Shown: positions 10,420 to 22,137, counted from the stretch's first letter. The stretch: DNA of 64,000 nt from Epiperipatus broadwayi (GCA_028023455.1 JAQFVV010000064.1:124001-188000), one strand, 5' to 3'. Numbers and translations: made by a program. Notes: generated by a model not told the origin, from the sequence alone.

Positions 10420-11580
10420 GGGTATAGACGTTGCATAGATTCATTAGTGGTTGATTATGTTGTGGTTTTCACATTCGATTAGAATATATAAGTCAGCGAT
10501 GTCACTGCGGCATCTTACGATGAATGCTATTGGGTTTTGTGTATTCCCTATGCAATTGACGTTATCGATGATTTTGTATTTTGATCGGTTGTGTTTATTT
10601 TGAAATGTTTTTAACCATGGAAACTATGCAGCCGATCTATACTCAACATTATAAAACAAATTGTATAAAATTCATCTGTGCGAACGTATCTAAAGGTTAA
10701 ATTTAAGTCAGGCGTGAATGGCTGTATAGATTTGTAAAGTTATATATATAGTTTAAGGGAGGGAAATCTTAGGTTATTTGTTTCGAAGTTAAATTGGGTC
10801 AATGGATTGGATATATTGGTGTAATTAGTAGATGTAGTATGAGATCTGCTATGGGCAGGATTGCATATATACGCCGCACAACCCTTTTGCCTACGGATGG
10901 GATTGTAAGTCGATAAAAAGGTCCGCGGTCCCTTCCTATGGAGTTTTATTTTATTGTTCTTCTTGCCATACAGACGTAATATTCCTGTATTGGACAAAAT
11001 TCAATGTCTTCTCTAACTATACTGTTCAGATGTACATTCCTGACAATATAGTGTATTTGTGCTGTTGTATTTTCATGCTACATTGAATACTTCAATGTAT
11101 CAGATGGATTGACGCCGGTTTGACTGCGAACTTTTGACCTAAGGTTAAATAAGGGATAGAACATTTTCCTTTCAAATACAATCTATATAGTCTATTCATA
11201 CTTGACCCTCTAAATAAATATTAAACTCATTATTGCAATCTATTTAAATGTAAAATTAAAAGTTAATATAAAAATATAAAATGTTAAATGTATTCCTCAA
11301 AATTTATTTATACGTGCGTTAATAAATGTCTGTTTGTTAATTACTGGCAGTGGTTTTTATTTTTTTATATATATTTAAGATGCAATTAAAACAAGTTATT
11401 TATTATCTCTGCATCTCCATGAGCTAGTGACTTGGGCTAATGATCTGAATATTTAAATAAAGTGGAATCTTAACAGCGTGTACTGCCTACTTTATAAATT
11501 TTTCTAGGCTCAAATGCCTAGATGGCGCCCCTGTAGTGAAGATTGCGGTTAGATTCGATCTTCACTTTCTTTCGGATCGT
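10420..11580 (+). repeat. Dispersed repeat family R2, copy 1
   Basis: Shared blocks with 37270-38020 include ataagtcagc, tctatactcaacatt, attcctgta(t/c)tgga, a long AT-rich segment ending gcagtgg, and gagctagtg followed by gggctaatg and later ctgccta. The element seems to end near ttataatatat or ttatagtaatgg. Insertions differ between copies. A minus-strand frame of 85 codons (10740-10997) inside this copy has no recognisable domain. The class of element is unknown. Confidence 0.55.
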
Positions 11581-11584
11581 TATA

Positions 11585-11790
11585 ATATATATGTGTGTGT
11601 GTGTGTGATAATCTGGACCAACTGATGATTGCTGATTCAGCATGAAATACATATATTGGAAATCATTCATCTTTTTCATATGCATATGGTTATGTGTATT
11701 TGTTATATGAGATAGAGTTGATAGCTGAAAGGAACTTGAAAGTCTGTGTTCAAATCCTCTACCATTAAGTCTTAATTTAGTAAAAAAAAG
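11585..11790 (+). repeat. Dispersed tRNA-like repeat R1b, copy 1
   Basis: A (GT)n run leads into gataatctggaccaactgat and a block ending gaaagtctgtgttcaaatcc. The final phrase looks like a tRNA B box, preceded by gagatagagttgatagctga, a rough A box. The same unit is found at about 60520-60740 and 61010-61235. This is most likely a tRNA-derived SINE or part of one. Confidence 0.5.
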
Positions 11791-12139
11791 TATGTCCTCT
11801 ATTTATTCATCCTATAAAGCTTAATTATTGTAAATCATTTTGAAAATAAATAAATTTTTTCTTGCCAAGTTATACACAGATTGCTTTATTAGCTTTCTGA
11901 AATATATAAGTGGAAACATGTTTTTTCAAGTCAGAATTCTGTCAAATATAAATAAATATGCAAAATATGAATTTTTTTATTGATACCAAGTTTTGAAAAT
12001 TCAAATAGAATTTTATTTTGCACTTTATAGAACCTATTGCTTTCAGTTTGCAAAACCAATTCCATGTAATAAATGCATAGTTCATTACATGGTAGACAAA
12101 AGAGATTTCACATAGTCATTCATGTGCATAACTATTACA

Positions 12140-12770
12140 AGATCTATCTTACTAACCTGTTTGCTGTGATATTACTAACAGTTGTTTGCTGTGATATTAC
12201 TAACAGTTGGTGTATATACCAACCTGTTTGCTGTGATATTACTAACAGATGAATGCTTTTGGAATATTTAAATAAAATTAAACTTTTCTAAAGACATTCA
12301 ACACACATATTAGATGATGGAAGTAATCCAATATAAAAAATACAGCTATCTTTTACATGTATTTATATATTGGACTATTTTAATAATCTAATATAAGTAT
12401 TGAATGTCACTAGAAAAATTTAAAACTTTATTTAAATATTCCAAATACATTCAACTGTTAGTAATAACACATCAAACAGTTTAATATATGCACAATGTTT
12501 CGAGAGATATTATTCTCCCCTCTTCTTCAGGTGTTTCTGGCCTGACCAGTGATAGAACTATTATGGGAATCAAACCTGGACCCTTAGGTTTTTGACTGTT
12601 GAATTTTAAAGTAACACACAAACCAACTAAGACCTCATAGTAACCTGTGTCTATTACTAACAGTTGAATGTAATTGGAATATTGAAATAAAGTTAATTGT
12701 TTCTAAAGGTATTCAATATTTATATTAGATGATGGAAATAGTCTAATATATAAATACAACTAAAATACCA
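12140..12770. repeat. Nested short tandem and inverted repeats
   Basis: ctgtgatattactaacag occurs three times between 12160 and 12250. From about 12237 to 12467 an inverted repeat is centred near 12355: aacagatgaatgcttttgga on the left returns inverted as ccaaatacattcaactgtt on the right, with taga-type spacers. A third, direct copy of the arm lies at about 12655-12770. No coding capacity. Confidence 0.65.
12470..12660 (-). repeat. SINE-like piece: tRNA-like head joined to CTGAAGA...GAAAC hairpin
   Basis: On the minus strand the segment reads gtcttagttggtttgtg (A-box-like), then about 45 bases later ggtttgattccc (B-box-like), then cctgaagaagagggg, a loop, tatctctcgaaacattgtg. The second half again has the CUGANGA-stem-GAAAC order, with a partly paired stem. 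The tRNA-like part lacks a credible acceptor stem, so this is a SINE rather than a tRNA gene. Confidence 0.4.
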
Positions 12771-13235
12771 TCATCACAAACCTTCAGGAAAACACTATAT
12801 TTTATAAGTTGTAATATTTTATAAATGATTTCCCTTGCAACTCTAGCAGGCTGATATAGAAATGTTTTCAAAGTAAGGAAAGACTTTTAAATATAACTAA
12901 TGGTTATTTTCTTGTTATTTAACGTTGCATTGCTACTGTCTTTTAAAAATATTCAATGACACGTGAACTTTGATTTTAAAAATTATTGACGTTTTGAAAA
13001 TCTTTTGCAAAACTATTATTATCTAGCTATTTCCCCCCTCACGAATGCTAGTCTTTAACATTATATATACCAACTCACAGACATAGTTTTAAAACGAATA
13101 CTATTTGATAACAAAATAATAACATTTTTTCAACCTTTAAATATTGTTTTGTTTGACATTATCACAATTTTTAAAATTAGAGATAATATCTCCCCCATTT
13201 AAACTGTCTATTCAATTTACCAGCTTGAATATAGA

Positions 13236-13562
13236 TGAAATAATGTGGAAGTACTGAAAACCCTAGTGAGCTATATGTAAACTAACTGTCAATAAATGTA
13301 AAATGCAGAATAAGCCATCTACATTTTAGCTTTTCCCTGTAATTAATTAAATTGATTTCAGAATAGGTTATAGGTAACTTGAAATCACCAAGTACAGTAT
13401 ATATGTCACACTCTGCATGTATCCAGGTCAATAAATGGTATGCTTACATATGACCAAAACTAAAGTATATATGGGCTTATTCTACACTTCATGTTTACTG
13501 GCAGTTAGTTTACATATAGTTCACTGAAGGTTTTCAGTATTTCTACATTATTTTATTTCATC
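13236..13562. mobile_element. Foldback MITE-like element, about 330 bp
   Basis: Arms of about 80-100 bases are inverted copies: ctatatgtaaactaactgtc on the left and, read from the right end inward, ctatatgtaaactaactgcc. Flanking words (gaaataatgtggaagtactg and, inward from the right, aataatgtagaaatactg) extend the match. The interior has ttacatatgaccaaaac and no frame. The target duplication is unclear. Confidence 0.65.
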
Positions 13563-13929
13563 ATTATAAAAAGTCTTGATTTATAACAATTTTAATCAGA
13601 GATTTATTGTGAAGGTGAAGATTAATTTCACTGCTTATATGTTGGGGGTATTAAAAATATTAGTTCAAGGGTTTTATTGCTCTTGAGTTCATAAGAAAGT
13701 CAAGTCCCAGAGTTAGACCAAAATTGATCCCATGACTTAATTCCAGAGTTTCACACTATCCTTGCATAAACTACACAGAGCATGGTGAACATATTTATTT
13801 TTGTCATATAAAATTAATAATTCACAATCTATACATTATATCAAATCATAAAGGCTTACTGGGTAGGCTGTTCTACATTCTTTTCTTATTTCAGTAAACT
13901 CTATATCTAAAAATAACTCACACATCACA

Positions 13930-14180
13930 TGACCTAATTTAATAAGCTTTATAGATAAATGCTGCCAAGAGAAAGCTTTCAAAAAATCTCTATCTAGAAA
14001 TTACCCCTACCTCCAGGCTAGTTTCATGCTTTTGGCATTCTTCAGTGAGATAATTGCTGCAAAGAGAAAGCATTCAAAAAATCTTTATCTAGAAATTGCC
14101 CCTATCCCCAGACTGGATTTTTTGAATGCTTTCTCTTGGTGGTATTTATCTACAGAGCTTGTTATAGTTTGCACAGTCTG
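13930..14180. repeat. Inverted and direct repeat unit with hammerhead-like core
   Basis: The word aagagaaagc(a/t)ttcaaaaaatct appears directly at about 13968 and 14060 and inverted at about 14118, where tctcttggtggtatttatct mirrors the left end. The middle contains the fold listed separately at 14010-14052. It resembles a degenerate relative of the elements at 21.0 and 56.5-57.2 kb (both have c(c/t)ccag(a/g)ctagttt). The 62-codon plus-strand frame here is not a gene. Confidence 0.5.
14010..14052 (-). ncRNA. Hammerhead ribozyme-like motif 3
   Basis: On the minus strand the sequence reads tctca, ctgaaga, atgc-caaaa-gcat, gaaac, tagcc, tggagg. The core CUGAAGA fits CUGANGA exactly, stem II is a perfect four-pair helix directly beside the core, and GAAA follows. 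Stem I (CTCA with TGGAG) is only partly paired, and the cleavage position reads GCC where GUC would be expected. The core is good but the cleavage site has probably mutated. Confidence 0.4.
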
Positions 14181-14219
14181 TAGTTTCTGTCTATATCTAT
14201 CTCTAAATGTTTAAATCTA

Positions 14220-15180
14220 CTCTATTTATAAGAATTTATAATCATCATTATTATCTTAAATATCTTTTTTTTCTCATTGCTTAACTAAATTCATTTTCTT
14301 ATTCTGCTTCTTTAATTTTGAGTATGATTGTATTTTGTCTTGCAACCTATATATTTGCTCTATACATGGCATTTACTCAAGTTATGCTAGCACTATGAAA
14401 ACTACTTCAGTATGCCTATATACACAAAGGTGTTTAAAAATATGCATATATATATATATATATATATACATACACACAAAGGCATTTAAGAATTATATAT
14501 ATATGTGTGTGTAAAATACAGGTTTAGAAAAGACAATTGTCAAATATACAACATTCTATAGTTGTTAGCTATATGGATTGATGATACAGAATAAAACTCC
14601 TTTTGCTTATAAAAATATATGTAAGAGTCAAATAAAATTTAAAAAACAACAACATTTATTTAGCATATGGATTAAGTCTAATTAAGATTGAAATAAACAA
14701 CTAATGATAATTATATTTTAATATTTATCAAACCAACGTTCATCTTCATTGAGACATTTTCAAAATTTTTAATTATACAAATCACATGACCAATTAATTA
14801 TATCCACTCCATCTACTGGACATTATTTACATTAAATTGTATTTGAAATCATATACTCATACATTATAATCAAATAAACAAATAAATTTAACAAACTTTA
14901 ACATTTTATATATACATATAATTTACAATATATAATTATCATTTCCAAATACTTAAGATTTGTCCATACTTAAACATTTGGGTTGAAAGAATAGATGGAT
15001 TCATTCTATCTTTTCACAAAGACTTTATCTTGTGTTTGGAAAGTGAGCGTATTCATTTATAGTTAAAATGCACAAAGCGCATGTGCATTAGCTTAATGAC
15101 TGATTATTACTATTTACAGTTTAAAAACATTGCACTATATAAAATAAATGCTTATTTAAATATATAATTAAATAACAAAT
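14220..15180. other. AT-rich stretch with (TA)n tract
   Basis: A (TA)n run with CA/GT variants lies at about 14445-14515. Nothing else is supportable. Confidence 0.4.
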
Positions 15181-15184
15181 ATAT

Positions 15185-15480
15185 TGTAACAGACCAAAGT
15201 CTGTACATATGGTGAACCTAAGTATTCGTGCCTACCACGTTGCGTGCCAAAATATGTAATGGACCAAAATAATGTAATGTAGTGACTCTATCTACTGTTC
15301 TTGCCAAAATAGGTAATGGACCGAATACTATAAGATGGTATATCTAGAGTCTTCACAACTTATGGGTCCTATTACATCTCGGAGTTCAAACTCAGTGAAG
15401 ATATTTGCCTTTAACTCTACTCAAGGATGGATTTAAATAGGATAGCAATAATGTGACCTCTATATAGGTCCCTAATGGTT
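15185..15480 (+). repeat. Possible SINE with internal repeats
   Basis: gccaaaata(t/g)gtaatggacc occurs twice (about 15247 and 15302). Further on, cggagttcaaactc resembles a B box and is followed by atttgcctttaactc, the type of body seen behind tRNA-derived SINE heads in some invertebrates. There is no target duplication that I can trust. Confidence 0.3.
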
Positions 15481-17013
15481 TTTTACTAATGAATATTTAA
15501 AATGTGTAGATGTGTATGAAAGATATTCTGGTGAGTGATGCTTGATAATCTAGAGATCAGAGAAACAAAGATTTTAACTTCAAACAACAAATATTTATTA
15601 ACAAATCTGGGTTAAATTTATAATATTTATAACTTAATAAAAATATATACATGAATATAATGAAGTATTGATTTGTCTTTACTATAATGAAACTAGTTGT
15701 GATTTAAATCTTAAGCATATCAATCAAAATAAAAATTATAATGCATAATGTAGAATAAAGTATCTATTATTTTGAATATCAAACTATATTATTAGATGTC
15801 CAATGTTTACTTTATGTCCTCTGAATGTATATTAAAGTTATGTCTATGGATTGCTAATTTATGTTTTATAGATAGAATTCATTCAGGAAAATGTACTCAT
15901 ATATAATTACTTATTAGTAAATCTAATTAATATTTAATTTTATATATTAAATGTCTAATTAAGTGTATATGTTTAAAATCTTACCTTTTGTCTTTTAAGT
16001 CATTGTCCAATCTAATGCATCCAATTATGCTAATATTTTATTTACAAACATATAAAATTTATCTATGTATACCTTGAGTTGTGTGTTTGCATCTCTCTTC
16101 CCCTATACAAATTTAAACAAATGGGTTCTTTTTGAAAAAAAAATGTTTTCTACAAATGGGTGAAAGGGTGAGAAAAATTGTAACTCAACTCTCAGTATAC
16201 ACTAAAAAAAAAAATATAAAATATTTAAAAGCATTACAATTAAATGAAATCTTGGACTTTTTTAAATACAATAGCAGGTTAAATTTTCAAGAGTGGCTTC
16301 AGGGTTCTTAGCAGATAGTGTCTTTCTTTTATTTATGCATATTGAATGATATTAAAAATTGCAACCATTTAACAATTCCCACGATGAAATTGAACTCTTG
16401 GGCTTTTGATTTTGTAGCCATCGCCTTTCCAATTCTATCTTCAAATCATTCCACGCTGATTTAGACACTAAGCATACCAATAGTTATTATACTCCATCAC
16501 CATCTAATGACATGAAGGAGGTAGAAAGACCCTGCGATAATTAAATTATCAAGATTGCATCGTTAGATTTTATATATACACATATAAGTAGTTAAATATG
16601 TTTTTTTTCCAAAGATTAAATACGAATTATGTGCACATTTTGCTTTAAAAGAAATACAAATTAGTATTTTTAAAATTCTATTTCATTATTAGTTTGCTTT
16701 TTCTTTTAAAAAGAAACATTTTATAATAATTATATTTTTGAGGTTGATAAGCAAATATAAATCTCTCAGAATTTATTCAAAACAAACGAAAGTTCATCAC
16801 TTAAATAATGTCTCCTTTCTTTTTAAAATATTTTGCACTAATAGATAATGCAATTAAAAATATAAAACAGTTTTTTTAAACTAAATACAATCATGATAAT
16901 TAATATAATAATAATAAAAATATTCTTATTCTAACATTTTACTTTAACTACTCCATTTGAACAAAAACCAACCAACAAACTAGAAACTTGTTGCTTAGCT
17001 TTTTTCACGTTCC
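15481..17013. other. AT-rich stretch, little structure
   Basis: No coding region seen. On the minus strand at about 16380-16430 the words ggcgatggctac and gagttcaatttc are spaced like A and B boxes, a possible eroded SINE. Confidence 0.3.
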
Positions 17014-17143
17014 AAAATCAACAAATGTTGTTAGCCGAGAGGTATAGCAGCCGCCATGCAATTAGTAGTTGGTTGCAGACGGGTGTGGGTTCGCGTCCCG
17101 GCAGATGCTATGATATATGAAAAAAAAAAAATCAACAAATGTT
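17014..17143 (+). mobile_element. Tiny tRNA-derived SINE with intact target-site duplications
   Basis: The 16-base direct repeat aaaatcaacaaatgtt flanks the insert at 17014-17029 and 17128-17143. Between them lie about 98 bases: a tRNA-like head (gttagccgagaggta as A-box region, gtgggttcgcgtcccgg as B-box region, with a long variable arm as in class II Leu/Ser tRNAs), a short tail, and an A run. There is no acceptor-stem pairing, so it is not a working tRNA. The perfect duplication and short A tail point to a recent LINE-mobilised insertion. A second copy is at 46500-46600, minus strand. Confidence 0.85.
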
Positions 17144-18849
17144 TACTCTTTTTTTTTTACTCTTTTAAAAAAACAAAAGAAACTTGGTTGCTAGCATCTC
17201 TTAACATTAGATTACTATTATGGCTGTTACGTCATGATTAAAACTATTAAATGCACAATGTATAAATGTACATGTATTGATGTTCTATTTCACATTTATT
17301 TTAATAAAACAATATATAAATTCATTCCTTTATGAATGTATAATTATGTATATATATATGTGCGTGTTGAAACAGTAAGATTCGTATTCGACTCTTAAGT
17401 TTCACGTTTTTCTGTCGTCTCTCACTGACCGGTCTATCCCGCCCAAATTTAAACTTTTTGGTATTGAATTGTGTGTGTAACAATATTAAAAATGTACAAA
17501 TATATGTAGAATTCAGCATAAACACGCACACATTTCGATCTCAAATTAAACGCAATAAATAGGGATAAAATAATATAATTTAGATTTCTTTTAGTTATAT
17601 AATTTTGTATGATTTTAATCATTTATTTTGGATTATAAAGTTCGTATTTATTGCTTTGTTTAAATTTCATTTAATAATAATTCTAAAAATATCTGATGTA
17701 ATATTTAATTAAAAGTTAAAATAATCTTATGTTCCCTTTTTGTTTTTGAAATTTAAAAGCATCGGTCAGTGATAGATAATAGATTAATTAAAGAAAAATT
17801 CCCCAAAAATGTAATTAGTAAAAGTAAAATGTAAACAATAGAACGGCAGCTTTCTTTAATTAAAAAAACCAACTAAATGCATTGATTAACCTCAGGGCAG
17901 ATTAAATAGAACCTAAAAATATCTTAACAAAAATGTGAAAGATCAAGATAAAAAAAGAGGCCATCTTAGACTTGCTGGAGACATTCACTTAAACTTTAGC
18001 TTTGCTCTCGATCACTGAGAGTCTCCAAAAATAATAAAAATAATTTGTTCCTGCCAAGGTATGACAGAGTAAAGCACCTATATTATTCTCCATCGGGAGA
18101 TGGCCTATCGGATGCTGAACTTTCATTGCCCATCATAAATTCACCATGAAGATCTGCTGCCTGAAATGAATGAGAAAGCTGCTGCTGCCATGAAATTAAA
18201 TGAATATCTAAATACAAGAAAGACTTGCCACTCGTGGACCTTTTGCTGCTAAATTAATGGAATCAGAAAACTTCTTATAAAACAGGTACCTGTCTGTGTT
18301 CAAACTCTAGAGTACTCTAATAATATGCTATAGCTCTTCTTCATATTACTTATCTAAATTGTGAAATGTAAAAACTACCATTTGTATAACTAAATTGAAT
18401 AATTAATGTAATGTGTAAATTTATCTAATAATCTAGCTTACCTCACTCTATCTTTCTTGGGTGCGTATTTCTATAATCTACATTTCTATCTATAGTTATT
18501 ATTTAATTATTGCATGCTCATAATTATTTCAATTTTCAAAGTTTAAATCTATGATCGCTTAAAACAATGAATGCGTGTCAAAAATTCATTAATATTTACT
18601 TTCTTTAATAATTTAACTTTCATATAAATCGACACGCATTCAGTGCATCATTTATTGTAATGCAGGGTCTACTACTTCGCAAATGGCTGGCATATTAGTC
18701 ATCATAACTCCCAGTTTATATATATTTTGTATTTATTAAATTTAATGAATAATTCTAGAAAATCCCATTTCTTTGAGAGTCACCAGAGTTCTTGAGTAAA
18801 TGTTGGTAATGTAGGGCCAAGTCAGAAATCTATTTAAATCTCATCATAA
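17144..18849. other. AT-rich stretch with weak coding-like patch at about 18060-18300
   Basis: The plus strand at 18140-18250 reads HEDLLPEMNEKAAAAMKLNEY in one frame (21 residues, broken here as HEDLLPEMNEK then AAAAMKLNEY), ended by TAA, with a stop just upstream. cttataaaacag/gtacctg at about 18285 looks like a 5' splice site. Family unknown. It could be a decayed exon. The rest shows nothing. Confidence 0.2.
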
Positions 18850-19160
18850 CCGTTTATACAGTATACATGTGTTACGTTTTAGAGACGCGATGACCCATTC
18901 CGCTGTGAAATTTCTGGATTCTTCAGGGTTGAAATTAACCCCGTCGTCCTACACAAGTGGACATAATAAATGCTCCCGTAGGATTTGACAATGTCATGGA
19001 GCCAGCCGGCAAATTGCACCACGTACCGCTTGTCCATGGTTATGCTTATGTGACACCTTACTTCGTCGGGCCGTGGCAGAGACCAGTCCGACATTCTTAT
19101 AAACCCATTCGCGGCCTTGCAGTTTCGATATACTGCCATTCCATATCGCCTTTCTAAAGC
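18850..19160 (-). other. GC-richer island with overlapping open frames
   Basis: This island of about 300 bases is much less AT-rich than its surroundings and is open on both strands. On the minus strand, a 3' splice-like atggtatgctttag is followed by a frame including CKAANGFIRMSDWSLPRPDE. It ends exactly at a strong GTAAGG donor, giving a possible exon at about 19063-19156. The plus strand has GYAYVTPYFVGPWQRP. I recognise neither product. It may be a single small exon or a fragment of a retroelement. Confidence 0.25.
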
Positions 19161-19714
19161 ATACCATGTGTTCCTTTACTTCGCTTTATTATTCTATATA
19201 TCACTCCACCTCTGCATTATCTTCATAATTCACTCTCAAATAAATGTTTGCCCTTAGTTATAAATAAATATTTTAATTAAATAAGTATATGTCCGCCGTT
19301 ACTCTTTAACCCATACTTTAGACTCTTGCATTGCAAAGGTATAAATTCCCCAAGGCATGCATTAGAAATACTTACTCGAGAATTTTAGGTAGCTAGATTA
19401 CGCCTTCAAATAAATGTATTCCTTTTGTAAACATTACAGTATTGGAAATACCGCTACTGAAATCCTCAATATAAAATAATGTCTAAATAAATAAATGTAT
19501 TCTTTAAAATATAATCATGTCGCAAATCCCGCTACTGAAGCTTTAAATCCACAAAATATTGTTAGTAAATGATCTTATTAAAATGTATTAATAAATAATT
19601 TTAAACTATACGTCTGCAGTTACGTTTCATTCATTCGATACCCATTCTATATATTATTTCCTCGATTATGTAAATATGAATGTTTAATTAATATTAGTTT
19701 GATTATTGTCTAAC
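19161..19714. other. AT-rich stretch with a loose duplication
   Basis: cgctactgaa(a/g)(t/c) followed by AT-rich sequence occurs at about 19450 and 19530, each after aaataaatgtattc(c/t)tt. Otherwise featureless. Confidence 0.35.
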
Positions 19715-19935
19715 TCGAGAATAAAATCATGAGTCTCTTGCATATCCCTGACCACCGTGCCTAAGGAAATATTTACTAATGTTGCATCAGATGCGTTGTT
19801 TCGTGGATTGTATTGTGGAACTGATAAACTATGTTCGAACTCAGTACCATGGGTGGCTTCGCTACTCGATGGTGCTGCTGTTTTGTATGGTGGTCGAATT
19901 CTGCACTATGTTTATGAGTCACATGTTTTCTGACC
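19715..19935 (+). CDS. Coding-like fragment, family unknown
   Basis: A plus-strand frame runs between stops and reads VPKEIFTNVASDALF, then GLYCGTDKLCSNSVPW, then VASLLDGAAVLYGG and a short end (HYVYESHVF), about 66 codons. The amino-acid make-up (G, D, S, C and balanced hydrophobics) looks more like real protein than the AT-rich frames around it. The overlapping 71-codon frame beginning at 19779 is rich in M, C and F and is less protein-like. No splice site or homology settles the matter. It could be an exon or a remnant of a mobile element. Confidence 0.25.
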
Positions 19936-20039
19936 GTTACAGTGTGTCTCCAAATATCCTAAAATTATGTTTTAAAAGTTGGCTGCCTATCTAATCTTTA
20001 TACATGTTATTCCAAAACATCAGTTACTTATTATTATTT

Positions 20040-20990
20040 TTTTATAAGGATTGGGCATTTCTTACAGTAATCTTTTACATATTTATATTCTTTATATTTT
20101 CTTCACACTTCATTTTATGCCCTGTATCTAAATAATGATCTCATATCTTTCTATTAGTGGTTCTATAATGTTCTTTATCTCTCTCTCAATAACTGTTCTT
20201 CCTGTCTCTCCTATATATATCTTATTGAATTTTCCACGTCCAATTTTATAAACTAGCTTCACCTTACTATTAATATTATTTAACTTTTTTGCATTATATG
20301 ACTACTTACCCAAAAACTTATTTTTTCAAGCTATTTTTAGATTATTTGCTAATTTTTCTTTTTTTTTTCATTAATCCCTTATATACTTTTTCTGAATATG
20401 GAATAGACATCCATTTACTTTCTTCATACTTATTCTTACTATTATAATTTTTCCTATCTATCTTATTATAAGAAATCTTCTAATTGTCTTCCTTTTCTAC
20501 CCTGTTTCGACATAATTATTTCCCACCTCTAATTTCTGTGCATATGCCTCTTTTTTATCTAACATTAGCATAACATTTTTTAATTTAAATCCCTTTAAAA
20601 CTCCTATTTTTGGCACCATGGCTAATACAATCCTCTAATCTTTTTATCCTAAATATAATGTTCAACAATTATTTTATTCATCATTCCCTTTTTTAAAAAA
20701 ATATTCAAATATTTTAATTCATTTTTTTCTTTCTCCATTGTAAACCTAATATCATAGTCATTCTTATTTAACTCATTATAAACCTAATTAATACTTCGAC
20801 TATTTCCTACAATAATAATATCAATGTATCTGTAATATTTTATCATCTCTTTATTATTTATGACTGTATTACATTCTCACCAATATTCCTACTACTGATG
20901 ATAAAATTCCACTAATCGACCATCCCATAACCCATCCATTGTTTTTATTCCAAAATTCTTTTATTTCAAATATAATGCTTCCTGGATTAT
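20040..20990 (-). pseudogene. Penelope-like retroelement, decayed (RT and GIY-YIG remnants)
   Basis: Read on the minus strand, three landmarks occur in the right order. Near 20935 there is MGWSISGILSSVVG, matching the Penelope-type MG-x-SISG-x-LS motif. Near 20840, KYYRYIDIIIV corresponds to the reverse-transcriptase catalytic Y-x-D-D motif with the second Asp lost. About 600 bases later, near 20218-20183, YIGETGRTVIER is the GIY-YIG endonuclease signature found at the C-terminus of endonuclease-bearing Penelope-like elements. KEKNELKYLN between them fits the strand after the catalytic loop. Many stops and shifts make it a relic. It sits beside a hammerhead-bearing repeat (21017-21372) read from the same strand, as expected if that repeat derives from the element's terminal repeat. 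Confidence 0.75.
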
Positions 20991-21016
20991 CAATAATACT
21001 TCATAAATCGTATATA

Positions 21017-21372
21017 CTAATTCTTAAACAGGCAAAACTCACTATACGTATTGCCACATACAGCAAGCTAGAATAATCGATGGATTCCAGAAGGCTTGTG
21101 CATAAAATCCTCATCTAGTGCCTACTCATCCAATATCCCCAGACGAGTTCTGGCTTGTGGCCTTCATCAATGAGGAGCCTTGAATCTGAGAGCATTGTAC
21201 CAAGATCTTAGGATCTAATGCAAGCATCTAGCATCCACCCTTTATCTCCACTTAACTACAAAACTGAGTCTTAAATTGAAAACACTTTAATATTTTCGAT
21301 CCAAGCTCACTAGCTTATATAGTCATGTAGGCCAATATGTATAGTGAGTTTTGCCTGTTTTAATAACAGTTA
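21017..21372. mobile_element. Inverted-repeat element R3, copy 1
   Basis: The ends read aacaggcaaaactcactata inward from each side, with tgttattaaaacagg extending the right end. The interior has catctagtgcctactcatcc followed by the ribozyme-like region. The same interior occurs at 56530-56870 and, inverted, at 56955-57232. No coding capacity. Confidence 0.65.
21137..21175 (-). ncRNA. Hammerhead ribozyme-like motif 4
   Basis: On the minus strand: stem I 5' strand CCTCA; core TTGATGA (one mismatch from CUGANGA); stem II region AGGC-CACAA-GCCA; GAAC in place of GAAAC; TCGTC; stem I 3' strand TGGGG. CCTCA pairs with TGGGG through four Watson-Crick pairs and one G-U. Compare CTCCA/TGGAG at 1840-1883: the arms differ but still pair, which hints at compensatory change. 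Confidence 0.4.
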
Positions 21373-22129
21373 TAAGCAAGCTTAAGAAATGGTGATCATG
21401 TGATGTTTATATACTCATTCTTCTGCTAAATCTTAATGATTTTCAACATTTTATAACAATATCAATATTATCTAAGGTACAAATAAATTATATTGGATAT
21501 AATTTCTTAACATATGGTATTTCTTAACAGCTTAATTATCAATAAAATATCACAAAGGAACTTGCAGAGACACTATGCAGTAGTTATAATCATCAGTGAT
21601 TTTATTAAGTCCTTCAATTTTGCCAACAACTACGTGGCTCAGTTTGTATTTGTTCACATTTACGTAGAACAGTGACTGGTGTAATTCGATTTATGAAGCA
21701 TATGGATATAATGATCATGGGTTATCCTGAATCTATATATGGTAATGCAGTTGCATCTAAGAAGGTCAAATTCCAGTTGGAATTATTGTTGGATCTGGAA
21801 AAAAATTTGTTTGCAACATAACATTTTAAAACATCATATTTAGTTGATTACAGATTCTTGATTGGAAAAACCAAGAGGAAGGTCTTAATTTGAAATTATT
21901 ATAATCCACTCTGCAAGAAGCATATTTTCTTATTTGAAATGAATACTCTCCTAATGGTAACCAAACTTCATATTGATGAACTTTTGATTATAGATAGACA
22001 ATTATGAACTTTTGAAATTGTATGATGAAAATGTAAATGAAACTGTTTTCTGTGTTATGTACATATTAATAAACATCTTCATGTGGAATTAATTAGATTT
22101 AAAACTAAAACTAATGGTACTATATAGTA
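21373..22129. other. AT-rich stretch, nothing recognised
   Basis: No frame, terminal repeat or RNA feature that I can support. Confidence 0.4.
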
Positions 22130-22137
22130 TAATATTG

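Noticed and set aside
10740-10997. 85-codon minus-strand frame
   Set aside because: Lies inside repeat family R2, which is non-coding in the other copy.
17030-17127. Functional tRNA-Leu or tRNA-Ser gene
   Set aside because: There is no acceptor-stem pairing, and perfect target duplications plus an A tail show that it is a SINE.
17056-17241. 61-codon plus-strand protein
   Set aside because: Starts within the SINE and runs through the A tail.
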